Source: JAOPZW01 sp963803375 (GTDB taxonomy: Bacteria; Actinomycetota; Thermoleophilia; Solirubrobacterales; Solirubrobacteraceae). Taken from it: a DNA stretch of 64,000 nt. Made by a program: the position numbers and the translations under genes. The stretch lies in NCBI GenBank assembly GCA_963803375.1, contig CAWDMB010000008.1, forward strand, positions 62,001 through 126,000, read 5' to 3'. Of this stretch, positions 16,564 to 25,444 are shown piece after piece. The notes under the pieces were generated by a model. It ran no database searches. It had not been told where the DNA came from and saw only the letters and a program-made list of their open reading frames with translations. How positions within the stretch are numbered: the first letter of the stretch is position 1; the number at the start of each line of letters is the position of its first letter.

Positions 16564-16758
16564 ATGGCCGTTCTCGCAGTCTCATGGTTCGGGTGGTTCA
16601 TCCTCGTGGTGCTCTGGATCGCGCTGGCCTTTTGGCCGGCCCGCGTCGCCGGGCGCAAGGGCCACAGCTTCGTCGGCTACTTCATCTTCAGCCTGTTCTT
16701 CTTCCCGCTCGTGCTGATCACGGCCTACCTGGTTTCCGACCGCGCCGCCACGGCGTAG
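16564..16758 (+). CDS. Small two-segment membrane protein
   Basis: The 64-residue protein has two hydrophobic segments (about 3-24 and 37-58) joined by a short basic loop, WPARVAGRKGHS. A GGAG ribosome site lies 8 bp before the ATG. The amino-acid pattern is strongly membrane-like, which supports real coding. No function is known. It precedes the SHOCT protein gene by 110 bp on the same strand. Confidence 0.6.
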   Translation: MAVLAVSWFGWFILVVLWIALAFWPARVAGRKGHSFVGYFIFSLFFFPLVLITAYLVSDRAATA

Positions 16759-16868
16759 CGCTGCGTGGGCCGGCGCGAGCGCGGCGGCCCACGCGCTTCA
16801 ACCACTTCGGACGATGCGCGAGCTCGGTCCGCGGCGTTGAATGACGGCAACGACCGACAGGAGGCCTC

Positions 16869-17159
16869 ATGCCACTTGGAAGAAGACAGCGGGTTCGGCG
16901 CAGGCGTGTCGCAGCGGCCGGCGCCGCCGGCGCATACGCCGTGCACAAGCACCACGAGCACCAGGAGCAGGAGCAGCAGCAGGCGGCCGTGCCCGAGGCG
17001 GAGCAGGCGCCCCCCGAGCAGGACGAGCCCGTGGATCAGGATGCCGGCTCGTCGGCGGATCCGGTTGCCCAGCTGACCGAGCTCGCGAAGCTGCGGGACA
17101 GCGGCGCGCTGACCGAGGCCGAGTTCGACGCCGAGAAGCAGAAGGTCATCGGCGCCTGA
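16869..17159 (+). CDS. SHOCT-domain small protein
   Basis: The 96-residue protein has an Arg-rich, Ala-rich N-terminus, a His/Glu/Gln-rich spacer (HKHHEHQEQEQQQ), and a C-terminal SHOCT domain (PVAQLTELAKLRDSGALTEAEFDAEKQKVIG). SHOCT is a short oligomerisation-type domain often found in stress or envelope proteins. AGGAGG lies 6 bp before the ATG, an excellent ribosome site. A GATGCGCG motif shared with three other genes lies 56 bp upstream. A fragment like its first 20 codons occurs at 25304-25414. Confidence 0.8.
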   Translation: MPLGRRQRVRRRRVAAAGAAGAYAVHKHHEHQEQEQQQAAVPEAEQAPPEQDEPVDQDAGSSADPVAQLTELAKLRDSGALTEAEFDAEKQKVIGA

Positions 17160-17211
17160 CCGCACCGACCGAGCAACTCCCGCAGGTCACCGAGACGAGG
17201 CGACGGCTCCG

Positions 17212-18475
17212 ATGAAGCACCGACGACTGCTCGCTGTTGTGTCGCTCGGGCTGTTCGCGTTGGCGGTCGCGGGGGCGGTGGTGATCGCGGTGGCGGTGTT
17301 TCCGCGGCCTGTTCGTGCTTGGGTTCGTGGCGGTCGCGGGCCCGTTGGCGTGGTTTGGCGTGTTGCGCCGGGGTGTCGCGCGCTGGACGAGCTTGGTGGT
17401 CGGGGCGCTGGCGTTCGTGGGCGCGTTGGCGTTGTTGATCTTTGTCGGGCCGTTGCTGGGCGAGCTCGGTGTGGTCGTGGCGTTGGCGCTGGCGTTCGCG
17501 GCGGCGCGGGCGGTGTTCTCGACGCGGGTCGAGCTGTCCCCGGCGCCGCGGCCGCGGCGGGCGGTCGTCTTCTGGAATCCGAGGTCGGGTGGCGGTAAGG
17601 CCGAGCGCGTGCAGCTCGACGCGGAGGCTCGCCGGCGCGGGATCGAGCCGATCGAGCTGCGGCTGGGCGACGATCTCGTGGAGCTCGTGCGTCGGGCCGT
17701 GGCCGACGGCGCCGACGCGCTCGGGGCGGCGGGCGGGGACGGCACGCAGGCGATCGTCGCGGCCGCGGCGGCCGCGCACGGTCTGCCCTACGCGTGCGTC
17801 CCGGCCGGGACCCGCAATCACTTCGCGCTCGACCTCGGCGTCGATCGCGACGACGTCGTCGGAGCGCTCGATGCGCTCGTCGGCGGCGGCGAGCGACGCG
17901 TCGACCTCGCCGAGGTCAACGGCCGCGTCTTCGTGAACAACGTCTCGCTCGGCGTGTACGCGGAGGCGGTGCAGCAGGAGGGCTATCGCGACGCGAAGCT
18001 GCGCACGATCCTCGGCTCGGTGCCCGACGCGCTCGGCCCCGATGGCGAGGCTCCCGACCTCCGCTGGGCCGGGCCGGACGGGCGCGAGCACGCGTCCGGT
18101 GCGGTGATCCTCGTCTCCAACAACCACTACCGCCTGCAGCCCGGCAGCACGGGCGCGCGCCCGCGGCTCGACGACGGCGTGCTGGAGGTCAGCGTCCTCG
18201 GCGCGGGCGCCGCCGGCGACCGCGAGACGCGCGCCCCGCTGACGCAGTGGCTCACGCGCGAGTTCGCCGTGGATTCGGGCGCGCCGATCCCCGCCGGCAT
18301 CGACGGCGAGGCCGTCGTGCTCGACGCGCCCGTGCGCTTCGTCACCCGGCCCGGCGCGCTCAGGGTCCGGATCGCCCCGCAGCATCCCGGGGCGTCGCCC
18401 GCCGCCGGGCTGCCGGAGTCCGCGTCGGCCGCCGTGCGCGCGCTCGCGCACGTCGCCGCCCGCGGGACGACGTGA
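17212..18475 (+). CDS. YegS/diacylglycerol-kinase family protein, frameshifted near its 5' end
   Basis: The catalytic part reads from about 17306 in one frame: two membrane segments, then a DAGK domain with VVFWNPRSGGGKAERV, GGDGTQAIVAAAAAA, PAGTRNHFALDLG and a C-terminal NNHYRLQPGS plus GIDGEAVVL. These are the ATP-binding and lipid-kinase motifs. The frame opening at ATG 17212 encodes a first membrane segment (RRLLAVVSLGLFALAVAGAVVIAVAVFPR) and then runs into the wrong frame. A two-base loss at about 17306 would join FPR to GLFVLGFV as expected for this kind of protein. GTG at 17315 could still make a 386-residue product. Confidence 0.75.
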
Positions 18476-18912
18476 GCGCATGGAGTGGTCGCTTGCGATC
18501 GTCGCGCTGACGCTGCTCGCCGTCGCGGCGCTCTCGTGGCCAACCACTTGCTGCCGAACTTCGGAAGCCCGCGCGCCCGTTGGCGCGGTCCTGCTGCGCC
18601 GGCTCGAGCCCGGCGCGCACCGGATCGCGGCGATCGCTTCGTCACAGCCCTCGGCGTCGCCGCCGATGACCGCGATGGGGCTGGCGGCGAACCACTGGAT
18701 CCGGCCGCCCTCATGGGCCAGCCACGCTGGGCGACGTCGCCGCAGCGCTCATGGCCCGCGGCCGGAGACCTCGCCGCTCGCGCCGCTGGGCGGCGCGCTG
18801 CCAGGGTCTTCACCGATCAACCACAACGGTTGATGCGCGAGGGGTTCGGATCCCTGAAGCATCGGGCCCGCGAATGGACGATGCCCACACACCAAGAACA
18901 AGGGGCCCACGG
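18476..18912. other. Gene-poor interval with a possible antiporter-head remnant
   Basis: ATG 18480 opens about 19 codons (MEWSLAIVALTLLAVAALS) resembling the first membrane helix of cation/proton antiporters, after which the sequence is unrelated. No intact gene is seen in the rest. A 7-bp hairpin (ATCAACC-ACAAC-GGTTGAT) lies at 18816-18834, and the GGTTGATGCGCGAG motif follows at 18828. Confidence 0.4.
18828..18852 (+). promoter_or_regulatory. Shared upstream motif GGTTGATGCGCGAG, copy 1
   Basis: These 25 bases match 22 of 25 with 19934-19958. Each copy lies 70-85 bp upstream of a start codon (18913 and 20009). GGTT and GGAT are 16 bp apart, which faintly resembles a stress-sigma promoter, but no start site is known. 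Confidence 0.4.
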
Positions 18913-19383
18913 ATGTCAGATCGGCACCTCGTACTCGCAGTCTTCCCGGACGAACCTGCCGCCGACACCGCGGCGGTGGAGCTGAAGGAGTCCGGAATCA
19001 CCGACGGCGACGCCATCGGGATCCTGACCCTCGACTCAGACGGAAAGCTCAAGCAAGACAAGGTCGGCGCGCGAAGCACCGGCAAGGGCGCCGCCGTCGG
19101 GGGGGTCCTCCTGCTCCTGGGACCGGCGGCCCTGGGGGTCGGTGTCCTCGGCGGCGCGGCCGCCGGCGCACTCCACCACAAGAGCCTCGAACTGTCCGAT
19201 GAGGAAAAGGCGAGGCTCACCGTCGAGCTGAACGCGGGCAAGGCGGCGGTCGCCGTGTTGACCCACTTCGACACGGCGCCCGCGATCTCCGACCGACTGA
19301 CCCAGCTCGGCGGCAAGCCGGAGGCCTACGAGCTCAGCGACGAGGCCGTCGAGGCCGCGGCCGCGAACCCCTCGGGAGTCTGA
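18913..19383 (+). CDS. DUF1269-like small membrane-associated protein
   Basis: The 156-residue protein starts with an alpha/beta segment (HLVLAVFPDEPAADTAAVELKESG) and has a Gly-rich hydrophobic stretch (about residues 58-84, AVGGVLLLLGPAALGVGVLGGAAAGAL). It ends with a domain containing LTVELNAGKAAVAVLTHFD. This arrangement resembles DUF1269/general-stress membrane proteins of actinobacteria, with no known biochemical activity. The ATG at 18913 follows a weak ribosome site. A motif shared with the MBL fusion gene lies upstream. Confidence 0.65.
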   Translation: MSDRHLVLAVFPDEPAADTAAVELKESGITDGDAIGILTLDSDGKLKQDKVGARSTGKGAAVGGVLLLLGPAALGVGVLGGAAAGALHHKSLELSDEEKARLTVELNAGKAAVAVLTHFDTAPAISDRLTQLGGKPEAYELSDEAVEAAAANPSGV

Positions 19384-19439
19384 TCGACCGGCGGCGCGGC
19401 GGCGCACAATGTCGCGCCGCCGCAGCTCAGGCTGCCGCC

Positions 19440-19705
19440 GCGGCCAGGCTTCATGCTGACGTATAGGCCTTGGTCCTGAAGCTCGCCGCCGTCGCGGTCG
19501 ATGAAGCGGACGAGCCGTTCCTGTGCACGCGCACCGCCTGCCCGGCTCGGTGACCAGGCGGTCGTAGGGGCGCTTGTCGTAGCGGAAGTCGAACCCTGCC
19601 GCTGCAGCGTCCATTTCATGTCCCAGTAGGCCTCGGCGATGAACACGAGGTCGGGGTGCGTCCTGCGGACCGCGGCGATGATCGTGGGCCAGTCGTCGTC
19701 GGCCG
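19440..19705 (-). pseudogene. Fragment of a GH13 alpha-amylase-family gene
   Basis: Minus-strand pieces read DDDWPTIIAAVRRTHPDLVFIAEAYWDMKWTLQRQ, then after a one-base slip GFDFRYDKRPYDRLVTE, then in another frame ERLVRFIDRDGG. These resemble the E-A-Y-W catalytic region and the RFIENHD region of alpha-amylase-family enzymes, but with frameshifts and internal loss. There is no start or full domain. It is a remnant, possibly of a trehalose or alpha-glucan gene. Confidence 0.6.
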
Positions 19706-19933
19706 GTGGGCGCCGGCGCGTTCGCCCAGGTGCGCGGGCGAACCGATCACGTCGTCGTTAGGTCGGGCAGCGTCGCGCGCAAGCTCGACACCGGAGCTGG
19801 CCGCCCGAGCCGAGGATGGCGCTCTGCTGACGGGTCCGTTGGCGACCGCCCCGATGGCTGGGGCGGACCGCGCGTCACGGTCTGACGAGCCGCGGGCGCG
19901 CTGCGCCGAGTGCGTGGGCCAATCGTCCAGATG

Positions 19934-19958
19934 GGTTGATGCGCGAGCAGTTCGGTTC
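19934..19958 (+). promoter_or_regulatory. Shared upstream motif GGTTGATGCGCGAG, copy 2
   Basis: This copy matches 18828-18852 in 22 of 25 bases and lies about 71 bp before the ATG of the MBL fusion gene at 20009. The core GATGCGCG also occurs 70 bp before the gene at 24690 and 56 bp before the gene at 16869. Confidence 0.4.
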
Positions 19959-20008
19959 GCGCTTTGCTCGAGCCCTCGTCTCGGGATAGCTCGACTCTGG
20001 AGGATCCG

Positions 20009-22966
20009 ATGGCCAAGAAGAAGAAGCCGGTCGGGCCCAGCACGCCCGCCCAGGGCCGTTATGGCGGGCCGGGCAAGGGGCTGACGTTGCCCCCCTTCTA
20101 CAAGCCGACGCCGAGCGTGAAGAGCGGCACGACGTTCTTCCCGACGGCCGAGGAGCTGGGCGAGGACGAGATGCGCATCACGTTCGCCGGCTCGTGCCCG
20201 TTCCCGCCGCGGCTGTCGCAGGCCGGGACGTGCATCTTCGTCGAGCTCGGCAACGGGCGGACGTTCTTCTTCGACTTCGGGCCCGGGTGCCTGCGCAACC
20301 TCGTCGCGCTGCAGTTCCCGATGCCGTGCATCAACGACGTCTTCCTGACGAACCTCGCGGCGGCGACCTACGGGGACCTGCCCTACATGTACGCCTTCGC
20401 GCCGTGGATGGGTCGCTGGAAGCCGTTGCGGCTGCACGGGCCGTCCGGGCGCACGCCCGAGGAGGGCACGGCCGCGATGGCGGCCGGCCTGGAGAGGATG
20501 GCCTACTGGCATTCCAAGGCGTTCTCGGCGGTTCCGGTCGGCGATGGCTATGAGATCGAGGTCAACGAGTTCGACTGGGAGGACGACGGCGGCGTCTGCT
20601 ACGACCAGGACGGGGTCGTCGTGCGCCACTGGGGTCGCGCGCACAACATGTCCGGCGCGACCGGCTACCGCTTGGACTGGAACGGCCTGTCGTTCGGGTG
20701 GATCGGTGACGGACGTCCGGATCAGGCGACGATCGACATCTGCCGGGGCGTCGACGTGTTCGTCACGGGGATGCAGCTCGACACCGGCGCGATCGCCGCG
20801 GCGAAGACCGGGGTGCGCGAGGAGCTCTACGACCTGTCGACGGACATGGCGCACACCGACCACTACGGCGCGGGCTATCTCATCAGACAGGTCGAGCCGC
20901 GGATGGGCATGGTCACGAACACCGCCATCGACGACTCGCTCGTCAACGAGACGCTTGCCGGCATTCGCGCGCACTGGGACGGCTTGTTCGCGTTCGGCGC
21001 GCCCGACGGCGTCGTGGTGAACGTCACTGCGGACGCGATCTGGAACCGCGAGGCGTCGATGCCCGAGTCCGCGAACAACCGGCGCGCGAGCTCGCTCAGC
21101 GAGCTGCGGACGATGTTCGGCGGGGGGATCCCCGAGACGCTGGAGATCCCGCATGCGAAGTACACGTTCGCCGAGCTCAACACGAAGGAGGCGCTCTCGC
21201 ACGAGATCTCCGCCGAGGTGTTCGCGCCGGCCAACGTGCAGCGGCCGCTGGTGCGGGAGTTCCCGCCCAGTCTCGCGGGCAAGCGGCTCCCGGTGGCGAT
21301 GCTGCTGGGCGCCAAGCAGGTGTCTGACTCGCTGCGGCAGCTGACGGACGACGCACGGGCGCTCGTCGAGGGCTCGGGGCAGTTCACGTCGGGGCTGCTC
21401 GAGAAGGCGATCCCGAACGACGCGGTCGGTGGACAGGTCGCACGCGGCGTCGACGCGATGGCGGGCGCCGCGACCTCCGCGCTCACCGGCGCCCTGCACA
21501 CGCAGCGCGGGATGCAGCAGCGCGTGATGAGCGCCGCCCAGAGCCGCCAGTCGCCCGGGCCCGCGGGTGGCGCAGAGGACGAGCACCGCGCGCGGGGCAT
21601 GGTCTTCGACGCCGCCAGCAAGCTCACCGGACCGCTGCGCAAGACGACCGAGGCGGCGAAGGGCGACGACGGCGAGGCGGCGGTGGCCGCCGGGGCGGTC
21701 AGGCCGGCGGGCACGAAGACGAGGAACCCGTACGGCGGCGCCCCCGGGCGCGGCATCACGATGCCCGAGTACTACCGGCCGACTCCGAGCGTGAAGAACC
21801 CGACGACGTACTTCCCGCAGAGCGAGGAGCTCGGGGCCGACGAGATGCGCGTGACGTTCATGGGGTCGTGCCCGGTCCCGCCCCATCGCGACCAGGCGGC
21901 GACGTCGATCCTCGTCGAGCTGGGCAACGGGAAGAGCTTCGTGTTCGACTTCGGCCCGGGGTGCCTGCGCAACTTCGTCGCCGCCCAGGTGCCGGTGTCG
22001 ACGATCAACGACATCTTCATCACGCACCTGCACGTCGACCACTACGGCGAGCTGCCCTACCTGTATGGGACCGCGCCGTGGATGGGCCGCTACACGCCGC
22101 TGCGCGTCCACGGTCCCTCCGGTCACAGCCCGGACGAGGGAACCGCGGCGATGATCGAGGGGCTGAAGCAGATGACGCGCTGGAACACCACCGCGTACTC
22201 CACCGTGCCCACCGGCCGCGGCTTCGAGGTCGAGGTCAACGAGTTCGATTACCTGGATGACGGCGGCATCTGCTACGAGCAGGATGGTGTCACCGTGCGT
22301 CACTGGCGCCGGATCCACAACATGTCCGGCGCGAGCGGCTACCGCTTGGACTGGAACGGCCTGTCGTTCGTGTGGACCGGCGACGGTCGGCCGGATGACA
22401 TCACGATCGATCTGTGCCAGGGCGTCGACCTGTTCGTCACCGAGCTGCAGCTCGACACCGGCGCGCTTATCGCGCTCAAGAGCGGGGTGCCCGAGCTCAT
22501 CTACGACATGACGATCGATCTCGTGCACACCGATCACTACGCCACCGGCTACATGATGAGCCAGGTCAATCCGCGGGCGGGCATGGTCACGCACACGCCC
22601 TACGACCGCGGCCTGATGAACGAGTGCATCGCCGGCGTGCGCACCCACTGGGACGGGCTGTTCGCTTTCGGCGCGCCCGACGGCGTCGTGACCAACGTCA
22701 CCAAGGACGCCATCTGGAACCGCCACTCGGCATGGCCCGACGCGGCGAACCCGCGCCCGGCAACCACGCCCGACGAGCTCGAGGCCGCCTGGGGCGACGA
22801 GCCCCGCAAGGTCCCCGCCCCGACCGCCAAGGTCAGCGACCTCATCAGCAAGGAGCGCCTCGAGACGGCGATTCCCTTCGACCGCTACGTCCCGGCCGCC
22901 GTGGATCGCCGGCACCGCAGCGAGTTCCCGCGCGCCCTCGCCGGTGCCGACGTCCCGAACGCGTAG
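20009..22966 (+). CDS. Fusion of two GntH-like MBL-fold domains, the first lacking metal ligands
   Basis: The 985-residue protein has two homologous metallo-beta-lactamase domains (about residues 1-410 and 565-985) joined by an Ala/Gln-rich linker of roughly 150 residues. Domain 2 has the metal motif HLHVDHYGELPY at residues 673-684. Domain 1 has NLAAATYGDLPY at the same place, so all four ligands of HxHxDH are gone, although GDGRPD and HTDHYG downstream are kept in both. Similar single-domain proteins have been annotated as guanitoxin-type GntH hydrolases. I recall that name but cannot confirm the activity. GGAGG lies 5 bp before the ATG at 20009. A third copy follows on the other strand. 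Confidence 0.8.
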   Translation: MAKKKKPVGPSTPAQGRYGGPGKGLTLPPFYKPTPSVKSGTTFFPTAEELGEDEMRITFAGSCPFPPRLSQAGTCIFVELGNGRTFFFDFGPGCLRNLVALQFPMPCINDVFLTNLAAATYGDLPYMYAFAPWMGRWKPLRLHGPSGRTPEEGTAAMAAGLERMAYWHSKAFSAVPVGDGYEIEVNEFDWEDDGGVCYDQDGVVVRHWGRAHNMSGATGYRLDWNGLSFGWIGDGRPDQATIDICRGVDVFVTGMQLDTGAIAAAKTGVREELYDLSTDMAHTDHYGAGYLIRQVEPRMGMVTNTAIDDSLVNETLAGIRAHWDGLFAFGAPDGVVVNVTADAIWNREASMPESANNRRASSLSELRTMFGGGIPETLEIPHAKYTFAELNTKEALSHEISAEVFAPANVQRPLVREFPPSLAGKRLPVAMLLGAKQVSDSLRQLTDDARALVEGSGQFTSGLLEKAIPNDAVGGQVARGVDAMAGAATSALTGALHTQRGMQQRVMSAAQSRQSPGPAGGAEDEHRARGMVFDAASKLTGPLRKTTEAAKGDDGEAAVAAGAVRPAGTKTRNPYGGAPGRGITMPEYYRPTPSVKNPTTYFPQSEELGADEMRVTFMGSCPVPPHRDQAATSILVELGNGKSFVFDFGPGCLRNFVAAQVPVSTINDIFITHLHVDHYGELPYLYGTAPWMGRYTPLRVHGPSGHSPDEGTAAMIEGLKQMTRWNTTAYSTVPTGRGFEVEVNEFDYLDDGGICYEQDGVTVRHWRRIHNMSGASGYRLDWNGLSFVWTGDGRPDDITIDLCQGVDLFVTELQLDTGALIALKSGVPELIYDMTIDLVHTDHYATGYMMSQVNPRAGMVTHTPYDRGLMNECIAGVRTHWDGLFAFGAPDGVVTNVTKDAIWNRHSAWPDAANPRPATTPDELEAAWGDEPRKVPAPTAKVSDLISKERLETAIPFDRYVPAAVDRRHRSEFPRALAGADVPNA

Positions 22967-23014
22967 ACCCGTCGGACCGGGCGCAGGACCTCCGTGTCCT
23001 CCGTGTGGGGCCGG

Positions 23015-24342
23015 TCAGCGGCCGAGCTTCTGGCGGATCTTCCCGCCCGCCTTCTGCAGGATCATCTTCGGGATCTCGATCTTGAACCCCTTCGGGAAGT
23101 CCCCGCCCGTGGGCCGTTTGACGTCGGACGGGTAGTAGAGGTTCGGGTCGAGCTCCTTGTCGCGGACGAACGGCTCCTGGACGTCCGGGACCGTGTGCTT
23201 GGGGTCGGGGAAGTCGATCTCCAGGTGCGTGGGCGAGAGGTCGAAGAGGTCCTTGGCCTCCGACCTGCTCGGCGCGGCCTGATTGGGGGCGTCGGGAGCG
23301 CCGCCATGCGCGTCCAGATCGCGTCCTTCTGCACGTTGACCACGACGACGTCGGGCGCCCCGAGCTGGACGAAGCCCTTGTAGTGCGTCCGGATGCCGGC
23401 CAGGATCTCGGGGATCAGGTCCTCGTCGTAGTTCATGTGGGTCACCATCGCCACGCGCGGCTGGACCTGGTCCATGAGGTAGCCGACCGCATAGTGGACG
23501 GTGTGCGATCGGTCGATCACGTTGTTCATGAACATCGCGGGAACGCCCATCTTGAGCTGCTGGAGCTGTCCCAGGTCCGGCTGCAACTCGGTGACGAACA
23601 CGTCGCAGCCCTTGGCGAGCTCTGCGGTGAGCTCGTCGGGCCGGCCATCGCCGGTCCACACGAACGAGAGGCCGTTCCAGTCCAGCCGGTAGGCCGACGC
23701 GCCGTCCTTGGTGTGGGAGCGCCGCCAGTGGCGGATCGTCACGCCGTCCTGGTCGTAGCAGACGCCGTTGTCGTCCCGGTAGTTGAACTCGTTGACATCG
23801 ACCTCGTAGCCGTCCCCGATCGGCCAGGAGTTGAAGCTGTCGGTGTTCCAGCGGACCATCTCCTTCATATGCTCGATCACGTGCTTCGTGCCGTCCTGCG
23901 GAGTGCGACCCGAGGGACCGGTGACCCGCAACGGCTTCCAGCGGGCCCCCATCGCGGGCGCGAAGCAGTACAGGTAGGGGAGGTCGTGGTAGTGGTCCAC
24001 GTGCAGGTGGGTGATGAAGATGTCGTTGATCTGCGACGGCGGCACCTGCAGAGCGACGAGGTTGCGCATGCAGCCCGGGCCAAAGTCGAAGAAGAAGCGC
24101 TTGCCGTTCCCCAGCTCGACCATGATGCAGGTGCCCGCCTGCGACCTCCGCGGCGGCCACGGGCAGCTCCCGACGAACGAGATGCGCATCTCGTCGTCGC
24201 CCAGCTCCTCCGCCGTCGGGAAGAAGATGGTCTTGTTGTTGACCGAGTCCGTCGGCTTGTAGTACGGCGGCAGCGTGATCCCGCCGCCGGGAACGGCATG
24301 GTAGATGCTCTCGGCCGGCACTGCGCCGTTGGGTGTCGGCAT
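23015..24342 (-). CDS. Single-domain GntH-like MBL hydrolase, frameshifted near its 3' end
   Basis: This protein of about 442 residues matches both domains of the neighbouring fusion. It keeps the metal motif THLHVDHYHDLPY, plus GDGRPDE and the family's DAIWTR near the end of the core. After DAIWTRMAALP the reading frame goes wrong. The expected tail (DAPNQAAPSRSEAKDLFDLSP...FPKGFKIEIPKMILQ, stop at 23015) is in another frame, and one missing base at about 23294 explains this. The catalytic core is unaffected. The ATG at 24342 is preceded by GGAGAG. The gene converges with the fusion gene, 48 bp apart. Confidence 0.75.
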
Positions 24343-24689
24343 GATCTCTCCTCTGTGGCTGATCGAGTGACCGGGAATGCTGCGCTCTTCGATCGCACGA
24401 TCCCAGCGGCGCGCCGCACCGACGCCCTCCAGATTGGATGAACCTGTGTTCGAGCATCGGGGGTGATGATTCGCTTCGGGGGGTGCGCCCGTCGCGACCG
24501 TCTCAACCCCTTTGGCTGCATCCCCGACGAGGCTGAAGGCCGGCCTGGAAGAGGCGCGCGCGGGCCTCGCCGGCTGACGTCCCGTGGGCCGGGCGGCCGA
24601 AGCTCAGCCGATATGGACGATGCGCGCTGATGCGGCCCGGTCATACGGTCCCACTGACTTCGAGCACCTCGACGGAAGGACCGCCAGCC
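24343..24689. other. Intergenic interval of about 347 bp
   Basis: No gene is supported. It holds the divergent promoters of the MBL gene (minus) and the DUF6325-type gene (plus). A GATGCGCG core at 24620-24627 lies 70 bp before the plus-strand ATG. Confidence 0.4.
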
Positions 24690-25223
24690 ATGGCCATCGG
24701 CCCCGTGCAGCTACTCGTATTCGGCTTCGACAACCCTGACTTCCACGCGGAGATCCAGGAGGAACTCTCGCGCCTGCGCGAGAGTGACACGGTGCGCGTG
24801 ATCGACGCGCTCGCGGTCCACAAGGACGCAGCCGGCGACATCGAGGTCGCGCACCTCAGCAATCTCACCCGCGACGAGGCCATCGAGGTCGGCAGCAAGG
24901 TCGCCGCCCTGATCGGCCTGGGCATCGAGGGCGAGACGGGCGCGGAGATCGGCGCCGAAGTCGGCGCCGAGGCCGCGGCCGAAGGCGGCGTGCAGATCTT
25001 CTCCGACGAGGACGCCTGGGACGTCATCGCGGACATCCCCAACGACTCGGGCGCCGCGCTCGTCCTCCTCGAGCACCACTGGGCGATCCCGCTGCGCGAC
25101 GCCATCGCGCGCGCCGGCGGCTACCGGCTCAGCGACGGGATGATCAGCCCGTTGGACCTCGTCGAGATCGGGATGCTCGCCGAGCACGAGGTGGAGTCCC
25201 ACGACCTCGAGCGGATCCCCTGA
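24690..25223 (+). CDS. DUF6325-type protein
   Basis: The 177-residue protein begins GPVQLLVFGFDNPDFHAEI, has a ferredoxin-like first half (VRVIDALAVHKDAAGDIEVAHLS), a Gly/Ala/Glu-rich central stretch (GLGIEGETGAEIGAEVGAEAAAE), and a second half with GAALVLLEHHWAIPLRDAIARAGG. The pattern agrees with the uncharacterised DUF6325 family of actinobacteria. GGAAGGA precedes the ATG by 10 bp. Possible shared control with the genes at 16869, 18913 and 20009 is suggested by the upstream GATGCGCG motif. Confidence 0.7.
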   Translation: MAIGPVQLLVFGFDNPDFHAEIQEELSRLRESDTVRVIDALAVHKDAAGDIEVAHLSNLTRDEAIEVGSKVAALIGLGIEGETGAEIGAEVGAEAAAEGGVQIFSDEDAWDVIADIPNDSGAALVLLEHHWAIPLRDAIARAGGYRLSDGMISPLDLVEIGMLAEHEVESHDLERIP

Positions 25224-25303
25224 CCGGATGCCCCCCGGCCATCAGATCGAACAAGGAGAGAAATCCATGCTGGGAGCCGGTCATCGAGCGATGGAGGCGC
25301 GGC

Positions 25304-25414
25304 ATGCCCTCGGGGAGAAGTGAACGGTTCCGGCGCAGGCGAGTCGCGGCACGAGGATCGACCGGCTCAAGAGCCGACTCGGCGGCGGAGACGACTGACC
25401 GACAGAGGGGATGA
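25304..25414 (+). pseudogene. SHOCT-protein head remnant (36 codons)
   Basis: ATG 25304 opens MPSGRSERFRRRRVAARG, which matches the start of the SHOCT protein at 16869 (MPLGRRQRVRRRRVAAAG). It then loses similarity and stops at 25412-25414. A GGAGAG-preceded 18-codon frame (25267-25323) overlaps it. I take this as a gene fragment from a duplication. Confidence 0.45.
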
Positions 25415-25444
25415 ACGCGCACCGCCCGCGATCGGAGCACGCCC

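Noticed and set aside
18545..18620. Possible tRNA-like segment
   Set aside because: GC-rich arms can be drawn, but there is no proper anticodon stem, no GTTCRANNC loop and no acceptor pairing.
19616..22915. A minus-strand open frame of about 1100 codons
   Set aside because: It lies antisense to the MBL fusion gene, is rich in Arg, His and Asp in the pattern of a mirrored GC-rich gene, has no family motifs, and the plus strand reads a clear protein. Only its far end near 19700 overlaps the GH13 remnant.
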